Shown here piece by piece: positions 42,163-50,470 of a DNA stretch of 64,000 nucleotides. The stretch lies in assembly GCA_028679075.1 (NCBI GenBank), contig JAJRCF010000012.1:1-64000 (forward strand). Direction: 5' to 3'. This DNA comes from Methanoregula sp. Its GTDB lineage: Archaea > Halobacteriota > Methanomicrobia > Methanomicrobiales > Methanospirillaceae. The notes beneath the pieces were generated by a model, which worked only from the letters and a program-made list of their open reading frames with translations, searched no databases and was not told the DNA's origin. Each line of letters starts with the position of its first letter. The stretch's first letter is position 1. The position numbers were made by a program, and so were the translations under genes.

Positions 42163-42591
42163 CTATTCCTTCTTGTCCTCTTCAGATCCTTCCGCGGTCT
42201 CTCCGGTGTTTCCCCCGCGTCTCCTCAGGACAACGAACCCTGCCACGATGCCGGCGATGATAATAGCAACGCATACTGCGAGCAGTCGCGGGTCGATGGA
42301 AAGGCCGACCGTGCTGGGGCCGAAGGCCATGTACCGTGGGCCGGGGAGTGTCTCCGCGGGCAGTTCTGCCTTAAAAATCGTAACCGGCGTGGGTGTCATC
42401 GCGATGTCGTCTGTCAGCGCTGTATCCGCGAACGAGTAATTGGTGACATTGATGTCCGGCCCCGGGACGATTGCCATCGATATGTTACCCGGGCCGGCAG
42501 CGGCAACTGCCGTAACGGCACCTGAACAGACCAGCAGGAAGAAAAGAAAAGCCCTGGCGGCAGGGCGTGCACACCCGGTGTTTGTAGTCAT
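42163..42591 (-). CDS. Small exported C-terminally anchored protein
   Basis: This 142-residue protein has a signal peptide (about 1-32), a short outside part (MAIVPGPDINVTNYSFADTA), and a C-terminal membrane segment followed by RRRGGNTGETAEGSEEDKKE. GGAG five bases upstream supports ATG at 42591; the same frame is open further upstream but overlaps the acylphosphatase gene in another phase. Function unknown. Confidence 0.65.
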   Translation of the reverse strand: MTTNTGCARPAARAFLFFLLVCSGAVTAVAAAGPGNISMAIVPGPDINVTNYSFADTALTDDIAMTPTPVTIFKAELPAETLPGPRYMAFGPSTVGLSIDPRLLAVCVAIIIAGIVAGFVVLRRRGGNTGETAEGSEEDKKE

Positions 42592-42647
42592 ACAACTCCA
42601 GCAGAAGTTTTTGGGGAGGAGGGTGAACAGGTTTGTGGTCGAGGGGG

Positions 42648-42923
42648 TCACCATTCGACCCGGAAGCCCCGGTACTCGCCCGTGGCCTGGCCCTGCGTGA
42701 CTGCGATCTCCTCTACGCGGATCACCGGGTTGTCCCGTGCGTGGGCGAAACGGATGAAGTCCGCAAGCGAGGCCTGGGAACTCTCGGCCACCATCTCCAC
42801 GCTGCCGTCCGGCAGGTTCTTCACGTACCCGTGCACCCCGGTGGCCTGGGCGCATTCCTCGACGAAGTGCCGGTATCCCACACCTTGCACCCGCCCCCGG
42901 GCAACGGCCGTGATCCGCTCCAT
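42648..42923 (-). CDS. acyP: Acylphosphatase
   Basis: This 91-residue protein is an acylphosphatase, which hydrolyses carboxyl-phosphates such as 1,3-bisphosphoglycerate. The signature GRVQGVGYRHFVEECA contains the catalytic Arg, and VHGYVKNLPDGSVEMVAE the catalytic Asn. Length and C-terminus (YRGFRVEW) are standard. Confidence 0.95.
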   Translation of the reverse strand: MERITAVARGRVQGVGYRHFVEECAQATGVHGYVKNLPDGSVEMVAESSQASLADFIRFAHARDNPVIRVEEIAVTQGQATGEYRGFRVEW

Positions 42924-43105
42924 ACACTATTTTTGTGGAAACCTGCCGTCTTAAACCTTGGCAAATTACCCTGTGATTGCCCGGGTTCCACAGCCGCCCA
43001 TAGCCGGACACGTACTCTGATCAAGATCTCCCGCACGATCCGGATCCTATCCCCTTTTAAATCCCGGCGCCGGAATAGCAGTACGCGTTGACCGGAGATG
43101 TGCTG

Positions 43106-43930
43106 ATGGAAGGAGAGACGAGTGCCAACCCCGGGATGCAGGATATGAAGGATCCCGGCTACGAGATCTTCATCATCCTCGTCTCCGTCCTGTCGGTCAT
43201 TAACCTCCTTGTCACGTGGATCCCGGGTATCGATGGGGATGCCATCCATGTCATCGAAGTGATCAACTTCTTCCTCACGATCATCTTCCTGGCGGATTTC
43301 ATATTCCGGCTGTTCACGGCCGAATCAAAGAAACACTATTTTTTCAGGGACTGGGGATGGGCCGATCTTCTCGCCAGCATTCCGGCCCTGCGCATCCTGC
43401 GGCTCTTCCGGATCTTCAAGGCCTACCGGCTTCTCGACCGGTATGGCGGCCGGAATATCTTCCGCCAGCTCAAAAAGCACCGGGCCGAGAGCGTGCTCTA
43501 CATCGTCATCTTCTGCGTGATGCTCGTCATCGAGAGCGGGGCGTTTCTCGTGCTCATGGCTGAGCGTTCAGCGCCCGATGCCAACATCCAGTCTGCGTCC
43601 GATGCCATGTGGTGGGTCTATGTCACCATCACGACCGTGGGGTATGGTGACCGGTACCCGGTAACCACGGCGGGACGGCTGGTGGGGATCCTCGTGATGA
43701 CCATGGGTGTCGGCCTCTTCGGCACCCTTGCCGGTTTTATCGCAAACAAGCTCCTTGCACCCGATGTGGACGGTGAACCCGGACCCGGTGAGGTAACCGG
43801 GACGGGAAGCAGCGATCTTACGGCGATCCGGGAAGCCCTCCGGGAACAGAACCGGCAGAACGAGCAGCTGCAGGTCCGGCTCGACCGGATCGAACAGCAG
43901 ATGGGTGGTCAGCCGCCAAAAGGAAGATGA
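43106..43930 (+). CDS. Voltage-gated-type potassium channel
   Basis: This 274-residue protein has six membrane segments. The S4-like helix carries regular Arg residues (RILRLFRIFKAYRLLDR), and the pore reads TITTVGYGDRYP, the K+ selectivity filter. A C-terminal coiled coil (about 240-266, IREALREQNRQNEQLQV) probably tetramerises the channel. ATG 43106 is chosen with GGAG nine bases upstream; TTG 43088 is an alternative. It is monocistronic. Confidence 0.92.
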   Translation: MEGETSANPGMQDMKDPGYEIFIILVSVLSVINLLVTWIPGIDGDAIHVIEVINFFLTIIFLADFIFRLFTAESKKHYFFRDWGWADLLASIPALRILRLFRIFKAYRLLDRYGGRNIFRQLKKHRAESVLYIVIFCVMLVIESGAFLVLMAERSAPDANIQSASDAMWWVYVTITTVGYGDRYPVTTAGRLVGILVMTMGVGLFGTLAGFIANKLLAPDVDGEPGPGEVTGTGSSDLTAIREALREQNRQNEQLQVRLDRIEQQMGGQPPKGR

Positions 43931-44080
43931 TCCCGTTTCACAGGGATTATGGGCTGTTCCCGGTTTTGTCGTGCAAGAAATACTTTCCGGCCCCTTCACG
44001 GGTGTAGCGGAACTGCCGAATCTTCGCCGGTGCAAGTGTTTTTATAAGAGCCAGTCCTCACATTACCCGCAATACTTAGA

Positions 44081-44635
44081 ATGGTGGTCCTGGTAGTGAA
44101 GTTGCAGTCCCTTCTTATGATCGGTATCGTGGTGGTTCTCGTCCTGAGCGCCGGATGCACGGATGAAGAGCCGACGGATCTGGCACTGCCTCCAAAGGAT
44201 AATATCCAGCCGGGCCAGGTGCTGGTCACCATTGGTGACGTGACCGGGGATGGCCTTGCCGGGGGGACGATTGATACCATCACATTTACTCTCGGCCTTG
44301 CCCCGGGAGCAACAGGGCCGGTGGATATGGAGAAGATCTCCATCGTCTATGCCGATACGATTAAGACTGAAACCCTTGTCCCGGTTGAAGGTTACCGGGG
44401 TGATCCCGCCCGGGGAGAATGGGGGATACTGGGTATAACAAATGAGATTGGCAGTCCCAATAACCGGCTTGACGATAAGGAGCAGTATATCATCCGCATC
44501 AATCCCTGGGCGTACCTCCCCGCCAACCGGATGGTCACCATTGTTGTCAGAACGGCGACAGGTACACCCCTGACATTCCGGCGGGTAGCCCCTCCGACCA
44601 TCATTCAGACGAATAACATCCTCGCCCCGCTGTAA
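44081..44635 (+). CDS. Lipoprotein with archaeal flagellin-like domain
   Basis: This 184-residue protein begins with a hydrophobic leader ending in a lipobox-like VLSAGC, so it is probably lipidated at Cys26. The exported part contains GGTIDTITFTLGLAPGATGPVDMEKISIVYAD-type sequence (GTIDTITFTLGLAPGA and VDMEKISIVYAD), similar to the central beta-domain of archaeal flagellins (archaellins), and ends in a beta-rich part. It lacks an archaellin class III leader and the helical core. It may be a surface decoy or pilus-related lipoprotein. Confidence 0.65.
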   Translation: MVVLVVKLQSLLMIGIVVVLVLSAGCTDEEPTDLALPPKDNIQPGQVLVTIGDVTGDGLAGGTIDTITFTLGLAPGATGPVDMEKISIVYADTIKTETLVPVEGYRGDPARGEWGILGITNEIGSPNNRLDDKEQYIIRINPWAYLPANRMVTIVVRTATGTPLTFRRVAPPTIIQTNNILAPL

Positions 44636-44638
44636 TAC

Positions 44639-44660
44639 GGCCCTTTCAGGCCCTTTTTTA
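44639..44660 (+). terminator. Terminator after the 44081 gene
   Basis: GGCC-CTTTCA-GGCC followed by CTTTTTTA lies directly after the stop codon (44633-44635). Confidence 0.6.
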
Positions 44661-44803
44661 GCACCCTCTTATGCCAGGGCGCGGTATCGTAGCAAAGCCA
44701 GACCTGCATTACGATAGTGAATTGGGATTTTCCTCAAAGGGATGCTAAAAAAGAAGTTGCGTTTCTGGATTTTTATCGTTGGAATTGTTCAGGGGAGTAA
44801 AGG

Positions 44804-46240
44804 TCAGTATGTTCTCCCGACCAGCGTTGCCTTGCCGGGTTTCCCGCAGACAATGCACTTCCCGTCCGTTGACGCAACGTAGGGAGAACGGACCTCGGTG
44901 CCGAGGATGCTCGAGTTCGCCTTCTCCTCGATGGCATCCCCGCATCCCCGTTCCCGGCACCAGTGGACGACGGCAACTTTTCCTTCGTTGAGCGCGGCGT
45001 TGAGGGCATCCATCGACTCCACGGAGCAGAGGTGCGTCTTTGTGTGCTCATTGGCTTTCTCACGGACCTCGGCCGTGATCTCTCCGAGTACCCGGGTCAC
45101 GCCCTCGCAGACGGTTGCGAGCTCGAGGGAACTCTTCTCCCCCGTCCGCTTCACGGCCATGACTTTCCCTCCATCGAGGTCTCTGGGGCCCAGTTCAAGC
45201 CGGAGCGGAACGCCCCGGAGCTCCCACCAGTAGTATTTGGCGCCGGGCCGCATGTCGCGGGTATCCATCTTCACCCGGAAGCCGGCTGCCTTGAGATCTG
45301 CCTCCAGCTTCGTGGCCGCTGCCAGCACGTCCTCGTGCCTCTTCCCGATTGTGATCGGGACAATGACCGCCTGGACCGGTGCTACCGCCGGCGGGAGGAT
45401 CAGTCCCTTGTCATCGCCGTGTATGCTGATGAGGGCTGCGATACACCGTTCCGAGATCCCGTAACAGGTCTGGTTCGCCAGCTGCTGCTCGCCGTTTTTA
45501 TCCTCGTAATTGATGGAGAATGTCTTCGAGAAGTGCGTACCGAGGTGGTGCACCGTCCCGATCTGGAGTGTCTTCCCGCCCGGCATGATCGCGTCCACGG
45601 CAATCGTATAGTCGGCACCTGGGAACTTGTCCCAGTCCGGGCGCTTCGATATGGTGATGGGGATGCAGAGCCCGTCATAGAACTCTTGTGTGAGGGCCAG
45701 CTCGTACTCCACCTGTGACTCTGCCTCGTCCCATGTGGCATGCACCGTGTGGGACTCCATGAACGAAGTGATCTCGCGGAGCCGGATCAGCGGGCGGGTC
45801 TGCTTGGTCTCGTACCGGAACGTGTTCACGATCTGGTAATACTTCATCGGCAGGTCTGCATGGGAACGGAGCCAGAGCGCGTACATCGGGTAGATCGCGG
45901 TCTCGCTCGTGGGCCGGAGGGCGAGCTTGACGTCAAGGGGGGTCGTCCACCCGTGGGTCACCCAGTAGACCTCGTCCTCGAAACCCTTGATGTGCTCGGC
46001 CTCCTTCATGAACTCCTGTTCGGGGATCAGGAGCGGGAAGAGTGTTTCCTGGTGGTCACGGTCGAGGAGGTCCCGGAGCTGGTTGTACACGAATTTGCGG
46101 ATCGCAAACCCGTACGGGTACCAGACATAGAGTCCCTTGACGGGGTAGCGGACATCCATGATTTCTGCCCGCCAGAGAATATCATTATACCAACCGGAAA
46201 AGTCCTGCTTTGGCGGCAGGGTGCCTGTATCATCGTCCAT
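44804..46240 (-). CDS. proS: Prolyl-tRNA synthetase
   Basis: This 478-residue enzyme is the archaeal/eukaryal-type ProRS. Class II motif 2 is seen as [34 protein letters not shown] and [16 protein letters not shown] are ProRS-specific. A class IIa anticodon domain and a zinc-binding C-terminus with CRERGC and CIVCGKPG follow, ending in the usual Tyr. No bacterial-type editing insertion is present. The SpoIIM-like gene starts just upstream, so they are probably co-transcribed. Confidence 0.96.
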   Translation of the reverse strand: MDDDTGTLPPKQDFSGWYNDILWRAEIMDVRYPVKGLYVWYPYGFAIRKFVYNQLRDLLDRDHQETLFPLLIPEQEFMKEAEHIKGFEDEVYWVTHGWTTPLDVKLALRPTSETAIYPMYALWLRSHADLPMKYYQIVNTFRYETKQTRPLIRLREITSFMESHTVHATWDEAESQVEYELALTQEFYDGLCIPITISKRPDWDKFPGADYTIAVDAIMPGGKTLQIGTVHHLGTHFSKTFSINYEDKNGEQQLANQTCYGISERCIAALISIHGDDKGLILPPAVAPVQAVIVPITIGKRHEDVLAAATKLEADLKAAGFRVKMDTRDMRPGAKYYWWELRGVPLRLELGPRDLDGGKVMAVKRTGEKSSLELATVCEGVTRVLGEITAEVREKANEHTKTHLCSVESMDALNAALNEGKVAVVHWCRERGCGDAIEEKANSSILGTEVRSPYVASTDGKCIVCGKPGKATLVGRTY

Positions 46241-46252
46241 TTAAGAGTCCTC

Positions 46253-46819
46253 TTAAGCTACTAGAGTTATGACCACCGGCGTAATAAAAGCCTCGACACA
46301 CGCGGCAATGGCAACCAGCGGGAGGACATACAGGATGAAAAGCCGGGCGAACCGTGTTACCTCCGTCCCGGTATCCGACTCGCCATACCATTCCGCGATC
46401 AGGGACTGGGCGAGCAGGACGCCGAGCGCCCCTGCGATGATGAACGCAGGGATCTCGAAGATCCCGTGCGGGACGAGTGCGGCAGCAACGAAGAGGGCAG
46501 AGTGGGTCTCGTGGACGATCTCCATGATCGCCCCGATCACGATCCCGTTCAGGCTCATGATGAAGATCGTCAGGATCCCAAACGAAGCACCGCCAAGGAA
46601 GAGGAGGATGCAGGCCTCAAGGTTGTTCATGAAGAGTTTTCCGCACATGTCAAGGGGGTTATCCGTGGAGAACTGTCCTGCTACTTCCTTCTCGAAGAGC
46701 TTCATGAGCTGCTCTCCCACCGCCGGGTTCTGCGCCGACCCGATCCAGCCGACGCACATGGTCGTCATGAAAAGGAGGAGGATGATGATCAGCGCATTTG
46801 CCAGCGGTGAATTAGACAT
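46253..46819 (-). CDS. SpoIIM/DUF95-family membrane protein
   Basis: This 188-residue protein has five membrane segments and the DUF95 signature NNLEACILLFLGGASFGILTIFIMSLNGIVIGAI (short parts: FMNNLEACILLFLGG, SLNGIVIG) and LVPHGIFEIPAFIIAGALG. Function in archaea is unknown; the sporulation name is by homology only. It overlaps the DUF63 gene by 8 bases. Confidence 0.88.
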   Translation of the reverse strand: MSNSPLANALIIILLLFMTTMCVGWIGSAQNPAVGEQLMKLFEKEVAGQFSTDNPLDMCGKLFMNNLEACILLFLGGASFGILTIFIMSLNGIVIGAIMEIVHETHSALFVAAALVPHGIFEIPAFIIAGALGVLLAQSLIAEWYGESDTGTEVTRFARLFILYVLPLVAIAACVEAFITPVVITLVA

Positions 46820-47678
46820 AGAGGACCATCCGCACCATGTCCCGGATGCCCGGAGCGAACCCGACCACGATCATGGCGAGGAGCACAAGGTGCCAGAATG
46901 CCGTGTTCGCTTCCTTTCTGTATAATTCCATGATATAGATGGCCGGGAAGAGGACCACGAGTTTCAAGGGATACATCACGAATGCCGTGCCCGTGAGGTT
47001 GATCAGGCCCGATCCGACGACATGCTGTTCCAGGTACTGGAGGGCCGGGTGGAGTTCGATGCCAAAACTCGTAGCGCTGGCATCAAGGAGCTGGCCGAAG
47101 AGGAGGGTGATGTAGAGCGGGTCGCGGACATATTCCCACCGGCAGACATACTTCATGAATGACCAGACAAGGCCGGTGGCGACAACTGCCATGCTGAGGA
47201 TGGCGAAGAGGACGAAGAGATCGATGCCGTGGTGGGTCGTGCTCCATGCAACAAGGACAAGGGAGGCGACAAGGACGGTCAGGACGCCGGCCCAGAAATA
47301 GAAGGTGAGGAAGCTCTTTGTCAGCCCCTTCAGCGTCAGGTACCGGGACAGGAAAAGAATCCCGATCGTATAGAAGAAGAGGACGAAGTAGATGAGCGGT
47401 GTGATGAGGAGATACTTGAAATCGCCGGTGATCATGCCGGTGTCCTCGATTACCCGCATGACGCCGCCCAGGACCACGTAGGGTAGCGTGGAGAGGATGA
47501 AGGTCGCGTCGATCTTGAAGCCGATATCGGAGAGCCATGTCGATGTCGTGAGCCATCGGTAGAGCAGGTAGACGCCGGCAACAAGGATGATGGCGTAGGT
47601 AAGCGTATCAACTACGTTATAGGGCTGCCCGAGCCGTATGGGATCGATGTAATATTTGTATATGAAATCACTAATCAT
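46812..47678 (-). CDS. DUF63 membrane protein
   Basis: This 288-residue protein has seven to eight membrane segments and matches the archaeal DUF63 family (FIYKYYIDPIRLGQPYNVVDTLTYAI at the start, quoted in part: YYIDPIRLGQPYNVVDT; later GQLLDASATSFGIE). The family is nearly archaea-specific and its role is unknown. Its start codon is only 2 bases from that of the divergent egsA. Confidence 0.88.
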   Translation of the reverse strand: MISDFIYKYYIDPIRLGQPYNVVDTLTYAIILVAGVYLLYRWLTTSTWLSDIGFKIDATFILSTLPYVVLGGVMRVIEDTGMITGDFKYLLITPLIYFVLFFYTIGILFLSRYLTLKGLTKSFLTFYFWAGVLTVLVASLVLVAWSTTHHGIDLFVLFAILSMAVVATGLVWSFMKYVCRWEYVRDPLYITLLFGQLLDASATSFGIELHPALQYLEQHVVGSGLINLTGTAFVMYPLKLVVLFPAIYIMELYRKEANTAFWHLVLLAMIVVGFAPGIRDMVRMVLYV

Positions 47679-47680
47679 CC

Positions 47681-48769
47681 ATGATCACAATGAGCGCAGA
47701 TGCAATAAAATTACTCAAAGAGAAGGTCTTTGACAAGTCCCGATGGATGCAGATGCCCCGCGACGTGGTGATCGGCCATGATGTGTTCGGCCAGCTGCCT
47801 GCGGTCTGCGAAGACTTGAAACTCGGGAAGACTGCGCTCATGATCTCCGGGAAGAGCACGATGAACCTGGCCGGTAACCGGGTGAAGGAGATCCTTAAAA
47901 CGACCTGTGACGTGACACCGTTCTTTGCCGAGGAGATCAGCCTGCCGGTGATCAAGGCAGCCGAGAAGGCAGCGGCGGACGCCGACTTCCTGATGGGCGT
48001 TGGCGGCGGCCGGGTCATCGATACCGCGAAGATCGTCTCCTACAACCTCGACCGCCCGTTCATCTCTATCCCCACCGCAGCATCCCACGATGGCATTGCC
48101 TCGGCACGCGCCTCGGTTGCCCTCGAAGGGGGGCACTCCTCGCTCGAGGCCCAGCCCCCGATCGCAATTGTTGCGGACACCGGTATCATTGCTGCGGCAC
48201 CTCACCGGCTCCTTGCCGCGGGATGTGCGGACGTAATCTCGAATTATACTGCGATCCTTGACTGGGAGCTTGCAGGCCGGGTGAAAGGCGAGACCGTCAG
48301 CGAGTATGCAATTGCCCTCTCGAAGATGACGGCGGAGATCCTCATGAAGAACGCCCACCTCATCAAACCCCACCAGGAGCAGTCGGCGTGGTTTGTAACA
48401 AAAGCGCTGGTCTCCAGCGGGGTCGCGATGAGTATTGCGGGGTCATCACGACCGGCGAGTGGCGGGGAGCACAAGTTCTCCCATGCCCTTGACCGGCTCG
48501 CTCCCGGTAAGGCACTCCACGGGGAGAGTTGCGGGATCGGCACCATCATCTCCATGTACCTGCACGGGGGGGACTGGAAGGGGATCCGTGCGTCCTTAAA
48601 GAGCATCGGTGCACCGGTGACCCCGGCAGAAGTCGGGATCGATGACGCGGTCGCAGTTGAGGCGCTCCTGATGGCAAAGGATATCCGTCCCGAACGCTTT
48701 ACCATATTCGACATGGGGCTGACACGGGAATCGGCAGAGAACCTCGTGCAGATGCTCTATTCGGAGTGA
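47681..48769 (+). CDS. egsA: sn-Glycerol-1-phosphate dehydrogenase
   Basis: This 362-residue enzyme makes sn-glycerol-1-phosphate from dihydroxyacetone phosphate, the defining first step of archaeal lipid backbones. Motifs: FLMGVGGGRVIDTAK for NAD(P)H, SIPTAASHDGIASARAS, and metal ligands in GGEHKFSHALD and GESCGIGT. The start could be ATG 47681 or ATG 47690 (MSADAIKLL); neither has a ribosome site, so the mRNA may be leaderless. TATTTGTATATGAAAT (47652-47667) inside the divergent DUF63 gene is the likely TATA region. Confidence 0.95.
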   Translation: MITMSADAIKLLKEKVFDKSRWMQMPRDVVIGHDVFGQLPAVCEDLKLGKTALMISGKSTMNLAGNRVKEILKTTCDVTPFFAEEISLPVIKAAEKAAADADFLMGVGGGRVIDTAKIVSYNLDRPFISIPTAASHDGIASARASVALEGGHSSLEAQPPIAIVADTGIIAAAPHRLLAAGCADVISNYTAILDWELAGRVKGETVSEYAIALSKMTAEILMKNAHLIKPHQEQSAWFVTKALVSSGVAMSIAGSSRPASGGEHKFSHALDRLAPGKALHGESCGIGTIISMYLHGGDWKGIRASLKSIGAPVTPAEVGIDDAVAVEALLMAKDIRPERFTIFDMGLTRESAENLVQMLYSE

Positions 48770-48780
48770 GGCGGTCGCAT

Positions 48781-49227
48781 ATGGCAGATACAAAGACGAA
48801 AGTGACGCTGGTGGGGACGGTGCTTGCAAAGCAGGGCACGGAGTTCATCTACGAAGGTGAAATTGCGGACTGCGGGACCTGCAAGGTGAAGAAGGCCTGC
48901 CATAACCTCCAGAAGGGCCGGAAGTACCGGATCGTCTCTGTCCGGACAACGCACCACGAATGTGCTGTCCACCTCAACGGTGCAACCGCAGTCGAGGTGA
49001 CAGAAGCCCCGATCACCCTCCTGATCAGCCCGGAGATGGCGATCGTCAACTCGAAGATCAAGCCGGAATTCTCGTGCAACAAGCACGACTGCCGGAGTTT
49101 TGACCTCTGCCGGCCCGAAGGGGTAACTGACGGGGAGAAGTATATCGTGGTGGACGTGCTGGGCAATGCGCCGGACATCTGCGAGAAGGGCCGGGCCCTG
49201 AAACTGGTGGAGATCAAGCCGGCATAA
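48781..49227 (+). CDS. UPF0179 family protein
   Basis: This 148-residue protein matches the archaeal UPF0179 family: VTLVGTVLAKQGTEFIYEG, DCGTCKVKKACHNLQKGRKYRIV (quoted as CGTCKVKKACHNL) and CNKHDCRSFDLCRPEG. Eight cysteines in two clusters suggest Zn or Fe-S binding. Function unknown. It overlaps no gene but follows egsA by 11 bases. GTG 48766 is a less likely start. Confidence 0.88.
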   Translation: MADTKTKVTLVGTVLAKQGTEFIYEGEIADCGTCKVKKACHNLQKGRKYRIVSVRTTHHECAVHLNGATAVEVTEAPITLLISPEMAIVNSKIKPEFSCNKHDCRSFDLCRPEGVTDGEKYIVVDVLGNAPDICEKGRALKLVEIKPA

Positions 49228-49253
49228 TTTCCCGCGAATTTTTTGGTAAATGG

Positions 49254-50123
49254 TTAGGGAAGGGAACTTCCCCTCTTCCACACCCGTTCTGCCAGCTGCA
49301 CGAGCGATTCATATCCCTCGACCTCGCGGCTCCACCGCTCCGGTACAGCCCCGGACCCCCAGTACGCTCCGGCGAGTGCACCGCAACAGGCGCCGACCGT
49401 GTCCGCATCTCCGCCAAGGTTGACCCCGGAGAGGACCGCGTGTTCGAATGTTCGCGACTCCATGAAACATGAGAGGGCTGCATGCGAACACTGCACCGTA
49501 TCGAGTCCTGGTATTATAGTATAATTCCGGTAACCTCCGAGAACCGCATGCACCTCAGGATGAGTACAGAGTGACCGTGCATGCCGGAACGCTGCACTGC
49601 GTGAAGACCCCCGCACCATATCGCTTACCATCACGTTCAGGAAGGCGGAACAGTGGCCACCAACCGGGTCGTAGTGCGTGAGCTGCGAGCAGGTTAAGCT
49701 GAGTTCATAAACCTGCGGTGCAGGACAGAAGATCCCCAAGGGAAAGCCCCGCATCACGCTCCCGTTGGACCGGCTGCCATGCCTGCGCTGGTGCACTATA
49801 TAAGCGGCATGGTGCGGCAGGGTGCCGGATCCGACCAGATCGAAAAACGCAGAGGATGTCGGACCGTACCATTCCGGGCGCTGAATATATCCCCGGAATA
49901 ACCGCGTAACAAGGTCATCCGGGTCAAAACGCCCGCAAGAAGCGAGCGATTCCGCGACTGCGATTGCCTGCAGCGTGTCGTCCGTGACTTCACCTTTCTT
50001 CCGGAAATGGCGCCCACCGGGCCGCATTTGAGCCAGCCAGACTTCAGGTTTTCGAGATCCTTCAAGTGGCGCACCCAACGCGTCCCCAATTGCGAGCCCA
50101 ACCAGCGATCCCACGTGCCGCAT
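49254..50123 (-). CDS. ADP-ribosylglycohydrolase family protein
   Basis: This 289-residue protein is of the DraG/ARH family. Metal-binding motifs are AIGDALGAPLEG and GEVTDDTLQAIA near the start, and VNLGGDADTVGACCGALAGAYWG near the end (DxDT). Such enzymes remove ADP-ribose from proteins or small molecules. The start MRHVGSLVGLAIGD is chosen because 33 upstream residues in frame do not belong to the family and overlap the promoter of the 50199 gene. No DraT-like gene is in the window. Confidence 0.88.
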   Translation of the reverse strand: MRHVGSLVGLAIGDALGAPLEGSRKPEVWLAQMRPGGRHFRKKGEVTDDTLQAIAVAESLASCGRFDPDDLVTRLFRGYIQRPEWYGPTSSAFFDLVGSGTLPHHAAYIVHQRRHGSRSNGSVMRGFPLGIFCPAPQVYELSLTCSQLTHYDPVGGHCSAFLNVMVSDMVRGSSRSAAFRHARSLCTHPEVHAVLGGYRNYTIIPGLDTVQCSHAALSCFMESRTFEHAVLSGVNLGGDADTVGACCGALAGAYWGSGAVPERWSREVEGYESLVQLAERVWKRGSSLP

Positions 50124-50198
50124 TGTTCCTGATATAAACCTCACCAATAAGATATATCTGTCCCACAAAAAAAGGATCATTTTGGAAAAGGTGATAGT

Positions 50199-50465
50199 GT
50201 GCAAAAGGAAGAGTTGCTGCATTTACACATGTTGATGATCCACATCAAGAAGTACTATGAGGGCGTCACCAGTGAAGAGATCGGAACCGAACGCTACAAT
50301 TCCATGGCAATTTCCCCTGTCCATATCCACAAGGACAAGAAAGCCCACAAAGATGCCCTCCTCACGCTTGGAGATGAGATTGTAACCCATATCCACCACC
50401 GCCCCGTGCATGTGGTGAACTATTCTTCTGAGACTGCATCCCAGAAAGTTGCAGCCGAACATTAA
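50199..50465 (+). CDS. UPF0058 family protein
   Basis: This 88-residue protein fits UPF0058: QKEELLHLHMLMIHIKKYYE, SPVHIHKDKKAHKDALLTLG and IVTHIHHRP. It is all-helical and rich in His. The start is GTG 50199. It lies 5 bases ahead of elp3, in one operon with it. Function unknown. Confidence 0.88.
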   Translation: MQKEELLHLHMLMIHIKKYYEGVTSEEIGTERYNSMAISPVHIHKDKKAHKDALLTLGDEIVTHIHHRPVHVVNYSSETASQKVAAEH

Positions 50466-50470
50466 CCTTT

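Noticed and set aside
42592-43011. Longer N-terminus for the exported protein at 42163-42591
   Set aside because: The extension overlaps acylphosphatase out of frame and reads as low-complexity Arg/Gly sequence; a signal peptide and ribosome site support 42591.
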